Positions 1 to 6,065 of a stretch of DNA of 11,063 nt are shown here, in pieces. Where the stretch lies: NCBI GenBank assembly GCA_003694775.1, contig RFJV01000031.1, forward strand, positions 1 to 11,063. The letters run 5' to 3'. Both the position numbers and the translations under genes were made by a program. The stretch is from Chloroflexota bacterium (GTDB lineage: Bacteria; Chloroflexota; Anaerolineae; 4572-78; J111). The notes under the pieces are model-generated. The model did not search any database and had not been told where the DNA came from. It saw nothing but the letters and a program-made list of their open reading frames with translations. How positions within the stretch are numbered: the stretch's first letter is position 1; every line of letters starts with the position of its first letter.

Positions 1-2
1 CG

Positions 3-149
3 CCCACCCCCACCCTCTTCTCAATGGGGCTGAGCGGTATCCTGGGGACTTCTGCTTGTGTGGGGTCGCTGGTCCTGCTGGTGCTGATGATTCTGGCCGG
101 CGCGGCAGTCTGGCTTTACCGGCTGGGACGGGGAACGGAGGAAGGATGA
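3..149 (+). CDS. C-terminal end of a membrane-anchored protein (partial)
   Basis: The frame starting at base 3 stays open into the window and ends at TGA 147-149, giving 48 residues without an internal stop. The visible part begins with a Pro/Thr-rich stretch (PTPTL). A hydrophobic segment of about 25 residues rich in Leu, Val, Ala and Gly follows, and then a short basic tail containing YRLGRG. This order (Pro/Thr linker, one membrane helix, positive residues) is what a surface or exported protein with a C-terminal membrane anchor looks like. The rest of the gene lies to the left of the window, so its function cannot be named. The stop codon lies inside the first unit of a GGATGAG repeat. A spurious reading of hydrophobic GC-rich DNA is possible, but the combination of anchor and tail makes a real gene end more likely. 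Confidence 0.55.
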   Translation, partial: PTPTLFSMGLSGILGTSACVGSLVLLVLMILAGAAVWLYRLGRGTEEG

Positions 150-164
150 GGGATGAGGGATGAG
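144..164. repeat. Three tandem GGATGAG heptamers
   Basis: GGATGAG occurs three times without a gap (144-150, 151-157, 158-164). It is followed by a purine-rich run to about 187. The first unit supplies the TGA stop of the upstream partial gene. Confidence 0.8.
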
Positions 165-222
165 GGAAGAAGAAAGGAAGAGAAGAACCGTCACTGCCGG
201 GACAGCAACGAGAATGAAAATC

Positions 223-253
223 TGTAGAGGCACAGCGCCGCTGTGCCCCTACA
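223..253. repeat. Dispersed palindrome, GGGGCACAGC family, copy 1
   Basis: Arms of 14 bases (223-236 and 240-253) pair with a single A-C mismatch around a 3-base loop. The core AGGCACAGC...GCTGTGCCCCT is nearly the same as the palindrome at 5844-5870, so the two belong to one dispersed family. No T-run follows on the plus strand, so this copy is not an obvious terminator for the upstream gene. Confidence 0.8.
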
Positions 254-280
254 AAAACCGTATATTCAGAGGAGATGGAC

Positions 281-341
281 CCGGCCTTTGGCCCGGCAAC
301 GATGAATGCCTGTACCCGGCACGGGTGAAAATTTCGTTGCC
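281..341. repeat. Nested small palindromes
   Basis: Three inverted repeats lie close together. CCGGCC-TTT-GGCCCGG (281-296) has one extra C. GGCAACGA (295-302) pairs with TCGTTGCC (334-341). Inside the second pair sits ACCCG-GCA-CGGGT (314-326). No reading frame with coding character crosses them. They form part of the gene-free mosaic at 150-457. A function as an RNA processing site or a mobile miniature repeat is possible but not shown. Confidence 0.6.
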
Positions 342-347
342 CTTTAT

Positions 348-420
348 CCGTAGCCCCGGCATCCCTATGCCGGGCGAGTCAGTCACCGCCCCGGCGGGCA
401 TTGGGATGCCCCACCTACGG
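348..420. repeat. Palindrome cluster, GGCAT-NGGG-ATGCC family, two copies
   Basis: CCCGGCAT-CCCT-ATGCCGGG (355-374) is a perfect 8-bp hairpin. A second hairpin, GGGCAT-TGGG-ATGCCC (396-411), lies in the opposite loop orientation. The pair is framed by CCGTAG (348-353) and CTACGG (415-420), so the whole block could also fold as one large structure. A third copy of the core lies at 5976-5994. The cluster ends about 26 bases before the thrC ribosome-binding site. Confidence 0.75.
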
Positions 421-457
421 GGTAAACGGCTATTTTCAAGGTAGTAGAGGAGAAGGA

Positions 458-1780
458 ATGACCGAACCCAACCACGCCCGGTTTCCGGGCACAATTTCGC
501 TCCGCTGTATTCAGTGCCAGAAAACTTATCCGGCCCACCAGGTACGCTATCTGTGCGACTGCGGGGGTCTGCTGGATGTGTGGCACGACCTGGAGGCTCT
601 GCACCCCCAAATCAACCGCGGCCTGTTCGATGGCCGGCTCAGCGGACCGCCCGGCCCCCGCGTTGCCCCGACGGCCAACTCCGGTGTCTGGCGCTACCGG
701 GAATTGATTCTGCCGGTTACGATAGACAACATTGTGTCCCGTCCCGAAGGCAACACTCCGCTGTACGAACATCCGCGGCTGTCCCGGTGGGTCGGCCTGG
801 AGCAGTTCTACCTGAAGCACGAGGGCGAAAACCCCACCGGCTCCTTCAAGGACCGGGGGATGACGGTCGGCGTAACCCAGGCCCGGCTGATGGGAGCCAG
901 AGCCGTAGCCTGCGCGTCGACCGGCAACACCTCGGCTTCGCTGGCGGCCTATGCCGCCCTGGCCGGTATTCCGGCGCTGATTTTTATCCCCGCCGGAAAA
1001 ATCGCCGCCGGCAAGCTGGCCCAGGCCCTGGCTTACGGGGCACATACCCTGCAAATCCAGGGCGACTTTGACGACGCAATGGCCCTGGTCCGGCAGGTCT
1101 GCGATGAAATGGGGATTTACCTGCTGAACTCGCTCAACCCCTTCCGGCTGGAAGGCCAAAAATCGATTGTGCTGGAAATTCTGCAGGGCTTCCGCTGGCA
1201 ACCGCCCGACTGGATTGTTCTGCCCGCGGGGAATCTGGGCAACACCGCCGCCTTCGGCAAGGCGCTGTACGAGGCCCACCAACTGGGGCTGGTCGACAAG
1301 ATACCCCGCATTGCCGCGGTGCAGGCCAGCGGGGCCAGTCCTTTCTACCAGAGCTACCAAAACGGTTTCAGCGAAAAGGTGACTGTAAAGGCGGAAACCA
1401 TTGCCACAGCCATCCGCATTGGCCGGCCTGTCAGCTACGAACGGGCCGTGCGCACGATGGGCTGGACAAACGGCGTAGTGACCGCGGTCAGCGACCAGGA
1501 GATAATGGACGCCAAAGCAATGGTCGATGGGGTTGGGATTGGCTGTGAACCGGCTTCTGCGGCTTCGGTGGCCGGCGTCCGCCGGCTGGTTCGCGAAGGG
1601 GTTATCCAGCCCGGCGAAACGGTGGTCGGCATTCTGACCGGCAATCTGCTGAAAGACCCCACCGCCACGGTTGACTATCACACCGGTACCTGGCCCGGAG
1701 CCAGCTACGCCAACGCGCCGGTGCAGGTAGCACCGACCGTCGATGCGGTGCGAGGTATCATTGAAGATAGAGTGGGTTAG
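458..1780 (+). CDS. thrC: Threonine synthase
   Basis: This PLP enzyme converts O-phosphohomoserine and water to threonine and phosphate in the cytoplasm. The product is 440 residues. It opens with a zinc-ribbon-like pair of cysteine couples (C17/C20 and C33/C35), as in many bacterial and archaeal threonine synthases. The PLP lysine is K131 in NPTGSFKDRG. STGNTSAS (154-161) and PAGNLGNTAA (257-266) are the fold-type II loops expected to bind the PLP ring and phosphate. GCEPASAASV (362-371) is also typical of the family. The ATG at 458 is chosen because a strong ribosome-binding site, GGAGAAGGA, lies just upstream; the in-frame ATG at 401 falls inside a palindrome and has no such site. The asd gene starts 12 bases after the stop, which points to one operon. 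Related fold-type II lyases such as cysteate synthase are less likely. Confidence 0.93.
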   Translation: MTEPNHARFPGTISLRCIQCQKTYPAHQVRYLCDCGGLLDVWHDLEALHPQINRGLFDGRLSGPPGPRVAPTANSGVWRYRELILPVTIDNIVSRPEGNTPLYEHPRLSRWVGLEQFYLKHEGENPTGSFKDRGMTVGVTQARLMGARAVACASTGNTSASLAAYAALAGIPALIFIPAGKIAAGKLAQALAYGAHTLQIQGDFDDAMALVRQVCDEMGIYLLNSLNPFRLEGQKSIVLEILQGFRWQPPDWIVLPAGNLGNTAAFGKALYEAHQLGLVDKIPRIAAVQASGASPFYQSYQNGFSEKVTVKAETIATAIRIGRPVSYERAVRTMGWTNGVVTAVSDQEIMDAKAMVDGVGIGCEPASAASVAGVRRLVREGVIQPGETVVGILTGNLLKDPTATVDYHTGTWPGASYANAPVQVAPTVDAVRGIIEDRVG

Positions 1781-1792
1781 GGAGGTAATCCT

Positions 1793-2857
1793 ATGGACAA
1801 AATCAAAGCTGGTGTATTGGGTGCAACCGGAGCCGTCGGACAGCGGTTTGTCCAACTGCTGGCCGACCATCCATATTTTGAAATTACCGTCCTCGCCGCC
1901 AGCGACCGGTCGGCGGGGAAAACTTACCGCGAGGCGGCCAACTGGATTCTCCCCCAGCCGATGCCGGCCCAGGTGATGGAAATGGAGGTTCAGCCCATCT
2001 CTACCCACCTGGACTGCGCGGTGGTATTTTCTGCCCTGCCCACAGCACAGGCCCGGGAATGGGAAGCACAGTTTGCCGCGGCCGGCTACGCCGTCTTCAG
2101 CAATGCCGGCGCGCACCGGATGGATGAGGATGTTCCCCTGCTCATTCCGGAAGTCAACCCGGACCACCTGAACCTCCTGCCCACCCAGCAGGCCAACCGG
2201 GGCTGGGACAAAGGCTTTATTGTGACCAACCCCAACTGCACCTCGATGCCGATGACAATGGCCCTGGCCCCCCTGCACGCCCGCTTTGGCGTGGAAGCGG
2301 TCATTGCCACCTCCATGCAGGCCCTGTCCGGCGCAGGATACCCCGGCGTCCCCAGCCTGGATGCCATCGACAACATCCTGCCCTTTGTGGCCGAAAGCGA
2401 AGAGGTCAAAATGAACATCGAACCCAACAAAATGTTGGGGACATCCACCGCCGCGGGGGTAACACCGGCCGGTATCCGCATCAGCGCCCACTGCAACCGG
2501 GTGCCGGTCAGCGACGGGCATCTGGTCACCGTATCGGTCAAATTCCGGCAGAAGCCCTCGCTGGAGGACATTCTGGCCGCCTGGCGGGAGTGGCATCCGC
2601 TTCCCCAGCAGTTGAACCTGCCGACCGCGCCCCAACCGGCGCTGGTCGTCCGGGAAGAGCAGAACCGCCCCCAGCCCCGCCTCGACCGGGACGCCGGCGG
2701 TGGAATGGCAACCAGCATCGGTCGCCTGCGCCCCTGCGAGGTGCTGGATGTGCGGTTCGTTTGCCTGGCCCACAACACCATCCGCGGCGCGGCGGGCGGT
2801 TCGGTGCTCAATGCAGAACTGATGATGGCCCAGGGAATGCTGGAACAGTTCAAATAA
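1793..2857 (+). CDS. asd: Aspartate-semialdehyde dehydrogenase, archaeal/fungal type
   Basis: The enzyme reduces aspartyl-4-phosphate to aspartate-4-semialdehyde, using NADPH in this family. The product is the branch point to threonine, methionine and lysine. The protein is 354 residues, usual for the family. The nucleotide-binding loop GATGAVG is at 10-16, the catalytic cysteine C149 in NPNCTS (146-151), and the likely catalytic histidine H243 in NRVPVSDGH (235-243). The C-terminal LAHNTIRGAAGG (325-336) is typical of the archaeal/yeast branch rather than the enterobacterial one. A ribosome-binding site, GGAGG, sits at 1781-1785, eight bases before the ATG. The gene follows thrC by 12 bases and precedes the HAD-like gene by 50 bases, so all three are probably co-transcribed. 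No key residue is missing. Confidence 0.95.
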   Translation: MDKIKAGVLGATGAVGQRFVQLLADHPYFEITVLAASDRSAGKTYREAANWILPQPMPAQVMEMEVQPISTHLDCAVVFSALPTAQAREWEAQFAAAGYAVFSNAGAHRMDEDVPLLIPEVNPDHLNLLPTQQANRGWDKGFIVTNPNCTSMPMTMALAPLHARFGVEAVIATSMQALSGAGYPGVPSLDAIDNILPFVAESEEVKMNIEPNKMLGTSTAAGVTPAGIRISAHCNRVPVSDGHLVTVSVKFRQKPSLEDILAAWREWHPLPQQLNLPTAPQPALVVREEQNRPQPRLDRDAGGGMATSIGRLRPCEVLDVRFVCLAHNTIRGAAGGSVLNAELMMAQGMLEQFK

Positions 2858-2907
2858 ACCGTTACACATCAGGGATAAATCCCCAAAACAGAAGGAGAAC
2901 GGTCCCA

Positions 2908-4023
2908 ATGTACCCCCGAAAAACGATGGCTGACTTCCTGGGCGACCGGGTCATTTACCGCAACCTGGCCCCCTGCGACCCTTCCCTGCCCCGGCTGGCG
3001 GATGTCTGGCAGGACGTGGGGCTGGAAACCTTTCGTATCCCGCGCAAAACCGAACCGGTTTACGCCGCGGCCGTCTACCGGTTTTTGCAGACCGCCCAGC
3101 AACAGCGGGGCCTTCCGCCGCTCACCCACCTGCTGTTTGTGGGCGACACGCCGATGAACGACGGCACGTCGGCCCGGAATCTGGGCGAATACCTGCCGAT
3201 GCGCGGCTTCATCGGCGCGGACCGGCTGTCGGAGCCGCGGCAGGTCAAAATTGATGGCCCGCTGATGCTGGCAAACCGCTGGCAGGCCCTGGGCGACTTC
3301 CTGGAATGGGTGCGGGAGGCCGGCTTTCCGCTCAACGAGCAAACCGCCCTCCTGCTGGACCTGGACAAGACCACCCTGGGGCCGCGCGGGCGCAACGATA
3401 AGGTCATCGACCGGGCCAGAATCAATGCCGTGCGCCTGACCGTCGAAGAACTGCTGGGCGACTGCTTTGACGAAGACGCCTTCCGCGGTGTGTACGACCG
3501 GCTGAACCAGCTTCAGTACCACCCCTTTACCCGCGACAACCAGGATTATCTGGCCTACATCAGCCTGATGGCCGTCGGCCAGATTTACCCCGCCGACCGC
3601 CTCTGGGACGACCTGGACAGCGGCCGGCTGACCGGCTTCCATCAGTTTGTCACCCTCTGCGACGCGCGCCAGCGGCAGATGAGCGACGGCCTGCTGTCGG
3701 CGCACCGCGAAGTGGTCACCAATCTGGCAAAGAAGGACCCCACCCCCTTCAAGAGCTTCCGCTACCGGGAATACCATACCACTGTAGCCCTGATGGATAT
3801 TCTGCCGGATGACACGCCGGAGGCCGACCTGCTGGCCGGCGAAATCACCCTGGCCGGCGAAGTGGTAGAAATCTCCGAGCAGTTGGCTTCGCAAGGAGTG
3901 CTCACCTTTGGGTTGAGCGACAAGCCGGATGAAGCCTCGCTCCCCCGGCCAGAGGACGCGGCCAACGGCGCCCTGCCGCTCCACAAAATCACAATGAAAG
4001 TTGTTGGGGGATTGGGAGATTAG
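2908..4023 (+). CDS. HAD-like protein with circularly permuted motif order, unknown substrate
   Basis: I do not recognise a named family, but the 371-residue protein carries what look like all four motifs of haloacid-dehalogenase phosphatases in an unusual order. Motif III-like RKTEPVY (K47) is followed by a helix and motif IV-like LLFVGDTPMNDG (D80, D85). After a linker comes motif I-like LLLDLDKT (D151 as nucleophile, D153 as general acid/base). About 150 mostly helical residues, possibly a cap, follow, and then motif II-like FGLSDKP (S337) near the C-terminus. The usual order is I, II, III, IV. If correct, this is a soluble Mg-dependent phosphatase or phosphotransferase. The ATG at 2908 is chosen for GAAGGAGAAC at 2891-2900; the frame is open much further upstream but overlaps asd. 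The gene closes the thrC-asd operon. Its last residues and TAG stop lie within a GGGAGATT repeat. Confidence 0.8.
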   Translation: MYPRKTMADFLGDRVIYRNLAPCDPSLPRLADVWQDVGLETFRIPRKTEPVYAAAVYRFLQTAQQQRGLPPLTHLLFVGDTPMNDGTSARNLGEYLPMRGFIGADRLSEPRQVKIDGPLMLANRWQALGDFLEWVREAGFPLNEQTALLLDLDKTTLGPRGRNDKVIDRARINAVRLTVEELLGDCFDEDAFRGVYDRLNQLQYHPFTRDNQDYLAYISLMAVGQIYPADRLWDDLDSGRLTGFHQFVTLCDARQRQMSDGLLSAHREVVTNLAKKDPTPFKSFRYREYHTTVALMDILPDDTPEADLLAGEITLAGEVVEISEQLASQGVLTFGLSDKPDEASLPRPEDAANGALPLHKITMKVVGGLGD

Positions 4024-4072
4024 GAGATTGGAGATTACCCAACTCACAAACTCACAAACTCACCAACTCCCC
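4006..4072. repeat. Octamer tandem repeats overlapping the 3' end of the HAD-like gene
   Basis: Units of 8 bases follow in register: GGGGGATT (4006), GGGAGATT (4014), AGGAGATT (4022) and a 7-base GGAGATT (4030). After four bases come AACTCACA (4041), AACTCACA (4049), AACTCACC (4057) and AACTCCCC (4065). The first block encodes the last residues of the HAD-like protein and its TAG stop. The second block reads like the GGGAGTTA family in the opposite orientation. Confidence 0.8.
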
Positions 4073-4077
4073 GCCTC

Positions 4078-4135
4078 CCGGAAAGATGACATCCATCACC
4101 TGAATAAGGTGACATATGTCACTTTCCGGATTTTT
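4078..4135 (+). terminator. Intrinsic terminator of the thrC-asd-HAD operon
   Basis: CCGGAAAG (4078-4085) pairs with CTTTCCGG (4122-4129). The stem continues as TGACAT/ATGTCA after one bulged A, then, across a 3x3 internal loop, as TCACCT (4096-4101) with AGGTGA (4107-4112). A run of five T (4131-4135) follows directly after one A. It lies 54 bases after the stop of the last operon gene. A perfect 14-base palindrome, GTGACATATGTCAC (4109-4122), is embedded in it. Confidence 0.8.
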
Positions 4136-4214
4136 ATAAATAACCTAATATAAATACAGACCGGGCAAAGAATATTGTATTTTCCCACTAACTGATATAT
4201 CAAGATAATATCAG
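4136..4214 (+). promoter_or_regulatory. AT-rich presumed promoter region of metF with an inverted repeat
   Basis: This stretch is clearly richer in A and T than the rest of the window and lies between the operon terminator and the metF leader, where a promoter is expected. CTGATAT (4192-4198) and ATATCAG (4208-4214) form a 7-bp inverted repeat with a 9-base spacer that could be an operator. TTGTAT (4175-4180) and GATAAT (4204-4209) resemble promoter hexamers but their spacing of 23 is too long, so no promoter is assigned with confidence. Confidence 0.35.
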
Positions 4215-4234
4215 CACCAAACAAAGGAGTTCAA

Positions 4235-4305
4235 CGGTCCCTAAAGGGTAGCAAAGGAGACGGCTGTCTTCATCACTTCCGCCTTTATCCCTATCCTTTA
4301 GACCG
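4235..4305 (+). promoter_or_regulatory. Long hairpin in the metF 5' leader, candidate cis-regulatory RNA
   Basis: Both arms pair over about 23 base pairs. CGGTC (4235-4239) pairs with GACCG (4301-4305). After a CC bulge, TAAAGGGTAG (4242-4251) pairs with CTATCCTTTA (4291-4300) with one G-U. AAAGG (4253-4257) pairs with CCTTT (4282-4286). After an AGA bulge, CGG (4261-4263) pairs with CCG (4279-4281). The loop is 4264-4278. It ends 9 bases before the GGAGG (4315-4319) of metF. CTTCCG (4276-4281) could instead pair with CGGAGG (4314-4319) and mask the ribosome-binding site, which would break the inner stem. It does not match the SAM, THF, cobalamin or TPP riboswitch consensus as I recall them. 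Confidence 0.5.
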
Positions 4306-4325
4306 GAGCCAACCGGAGGAAACCA

Positions 4326-5825
4326 ATGGGAATTTTTTCGCCGAGACGGTACCAGGCCCCGTTTTATCCCTACTCCAGGGCAGGGGAATCTGTAGGTGAG
4401 CGTGCATTCACCGCCTTTGAGCGGGTCGTCAAAGGGGCGCTGTTTAGCTGTAGAATGTGCGGCAACTGCATCCTGCAGGAGACCGCTTTTGTCTGCCCCA
4501 TGACCTGCCCCAAGGGTCTACGGAACGGTCTGTGCGGCGGGGCCACCCCCGAAGCCTGCGAAGTAGACCCCACCCGTCCCTGCACCTGGTACGTAATTTA
4601 CGAACGGTCCGAAAAGCTGGGCCGGGAACACAAACTGCTGGAAATCAACGCCCCGCTGGATGGCGCACGCGTGGGCAAGGAAACCTGGCTGGACGTTTAC
4701 CGCACCTGGCGCAAGCGGGGCGGGCCCAAACCGCTGGATTTCTTCTTCAACCGCGAAAAATTCAACCAGGAATACGAGGCCCTCTTCTACGAGATTCGCC
4801 AGCCGGACTGGTGGCAGGGCGACTCCGACTACCATCCCCCCAAATACGAGGAACCGGTGTCCCTGCTGGAAGCCAACCTGAAAAGCGGCGCGTTCACCGT
4901 GACGGCAGAAATTGCCCCTCCCCTGACCGCCGACACATCCAGCATTGCCAAAAAAGTGGACTGGCTGAAAGATTGGGTGGCCGCGGCCAACTTCACCGAC
5001 AACGCCTCGGCCTCTGCCCGGATGGGGAGCCTGGCTTCCAGCAAAATCTGCCTGGACCTGGGAATGGAGCCGGTCATGCAGTTGCAGGCCCGCGACCGCA
5101 CCCGCGTGGTCATCGAATCGGATGCGATGGGCGCTTCCGGCCTGGGTATCCGCAACATCCTCTGCCTGACCGGCGACCACCATCGCTTTGGCCCGCCGCC
5201 GATGAGCAAACCGGACCAGTTCGACCTGGACGCGGTGCAGATGCTGTGGATGCTCCGGCGGATGCGGGACGAGGGCGTTTACATCGACGGGCGCAAGATA
5301 AAAGTCCCGCCGGTCTTCTTCCTGGGAGCGGCGGCCTCACCCTTCGGCGCACCGCCCAAGTACGAGGCCATCCGGGCCGAAAAGAAGGTGAACGCCGGCG
5401 CGCAGTTCATCCAGACCCAGCCCATCTTCGATTACAACCGCTTCCTGGAGTGGCTGGAGGCGCTGGACAAACGGAATCTGCTGGACAAGGTCTACATTCT
5501 GGCCGGCCTGATTCCGCTCAAGAGCGCCCGTGCCGCCCACTTTATGGCCGAAGATGTCCCCGGCGTCTACATCCCGCCGGAGTATGTCAAGCGGATGGAC
5601 GAAGCCGGCGACAAAGAGGGCCAGCAGGAAGTTGGCGTCCAGATTGCCCTGGAAATCATCGACAAGCTGAAGAACACCCCCGGCATCAACGGCCTGCACA
5701 TTATGGCCGTTCACTGGGAGCAAATTGTCCCTCGACTGCTGGAAGAAGCCGGCATCCCCAAACCGGCCATCAGAAGCCTGTCTTCTGCCGAAACACCCTC
5801 TGAACCGGCCCCCATAAGCGGATAA
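4326..5825 (+). CDS. metF: Methylenetetrahydrofolate reductase with N-terminal MetV-type cysteine-rich domain
   Basis: MetF is a flavoenzyme that reduces 5,10-methylene-THF to 5-methyl-THF, used for methionine synthesis and, in some anaerobes, the methyl branch of the Wood-Ljungdahl pathway. The 499-residue protein has two parts. Residues 40-90 hold eight cysteines (42, 45, 48, 57, 61, 70, 78, 86) in the pattern of the MetV domain (Pfam 'MTHFR C-terminal'), which binds metal or an Fe-S cluster in acetogen complexes. From about 180 comes the MetF barrel: TAEIAPP with E195 (the catalytic Glu position), TDN (224-226), CLTGD (280-284) and AQFIQTQPIFDY (359-370), with the Gln expected to contact folate. 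The ATG at 4326 has GGAGG at 4315-4319. The fusion suggests the electron donor may be ferredoxin or a partner protein rather than free NADH; this is inference. The long leader hairpin upstream may regulate it. Confidence 0.9.
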   Translation: MGIFSPRRYQAPFYPYSRAGESVGERAFTAFERVVKGALFSCRMCGNCILQETAFVCPMTCPKGLRNGLCGGATPEACEVDPTRPCTWYVIYERSEKLGREHKLLEINAPLDGARVGKETWLDVYRTWRKRGGPKPLDFFFNREKFNQEYEALFYEIRQPDWWQGDSDYHPPKYEEPVSLLEANLKSGAFTVTAEIAPPLTADTSSIAKKVDWLKDWVAAANFTDNASASARMGSLASSKICLDLGMEPVMQLQARDRTRVVIESDAMGASGLGIRNILCLTGDHHRFGPPPMSKPDQFDLDAVQMLWMLRRMRDEGVYIDGRKIKVPPVFFLGAAASPFGAPPKYEAIRAEKKVNAGAQFIQTQPIFDYNRFLEWLEALDKRNLLDKVYILAGLIPLKSARAAHFMAEDVPGVYIPPEYVKRMDEAGDKEGQQEVGVQIALEIIDKLKNTPGINGLHIMAVHWEQIVPRLLEEAGIPKPAIRSLSSAETPSEPAPISG

Positions 5826-5843
5826 GTCACAGAAAAATAAAAT

Positions 5844-5878
5844 TAGGGGCACAGCGATGCTGTGCCCCTATCAATTTT
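5844..5878. terminator. Bidirectional terminator-like palindrome, GGGGCACAGC family, copy 2
   Basis: TAGGGGCACAGC (5844-5855) and GCTGTGCCCCTA (5859-5870) pair perfectly over 12 bases around a GAT loop. AATTTT follows on the plus side, and on the minus strand the stem is followed by AATTTTATTTTT. It lies 18 bases after the metF stop, between convergent metF and smc, so it can serve both. It shares its core with the palindrome at 223-253. Confidence 0.7.
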
Positions 5879-5897
5879 CACCCACCGGTCTTCCCCG

Positions 5898-5939
5898 GAG
5901 ATTGCGATGGGGGCTTCGCGCCCTCGCAATCTCATTTTT
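5898..5939 (+). terminator. Second intrinsic terminator downstream of metF
   Basis: GAGATTGCGA (5898-5907) pairs perfectly with TCGCAATCTC (5924-5933). An inner GGGC/GCCC pair (5911-5914 with 5920-5923) extends the stem. A TTTTT run at 5935-5939 follows. It is probably the main stop for plus-strand transcription before the convergent smc gene. Confidence 0.75.
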
Positions 5940-5975
5940 GGTCTGCCCCTCCTACCTTGCTCCCCTGCCTCCTTG

Positions 5976-5994
5976 CCCGGCATAGGGATGCCGG
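5976..5994. repeat. GGCAT-NGGG-ATGCC family palindrome, copy 3
   Basis: CCGGCAT-AGGG-ATGCCGG (5977-5994) is a 7-bp hairpin with a tetraloop. It is the reverse-complement orientation of the copy at 355-374. It sits exactly at the end of the first block of the split octamer array. Confidence 0.75.
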
Positions 5995-6017
5995 AACTTC
6001 CCCCCTGCTACTTTGTC

Positions 6018-6038
6018 GACCGGGACGGTCGGGATCCC
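6018..6038. repeat. Two adjacent small palindromes
   Basis: GACCG-GGA-CGGTC (6018-6030) is followed immediately by GGGATCCC (6031-6038). They lie inside the interruption of the octamer array, downstream of smc. They could contribute to ending smc transcription, but no T-run follows on the minus strand. Confidence 0.5.
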
Positions 6039-6065
6039 AGGTGCTGGCGCTCCCCTGCTACCTTG

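Noticed and set aside
401..457. Upstream ATG of thrC at 401
   Set aside because: It lies within a palindrome without a ribosome-binding site, while the ATG at 458 follows GGAGAAGGA and gives the usual distance to the first cysteine pair.
2590..2907. N-terminal extension of the HAD-like protein into asd
   Set aside because: The extra residues are the Pro/Arg-rich shadow of asd in another frame, and a good ribosome-binding site precedes the ATG at 2908.
383..2908. Open frame of 841 codons on the minus strand, opposite thrC and asd
   Set aside because: It is antisense to two well-identified genes and shows no domain. Its Gly/His/Gln/Val-rich composition is typical of the complement of GC-rich coding DNA.
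4086..4103. Mini reading frame Met-Thr-Ser-Ile-Thr-stop that could be a threonine leader peptide
   Set aside because: It has only five codons, lacks a properly spaced ribosome-binding site and lies inside the terminator after the threonine genes, so it cannot attenuate them.
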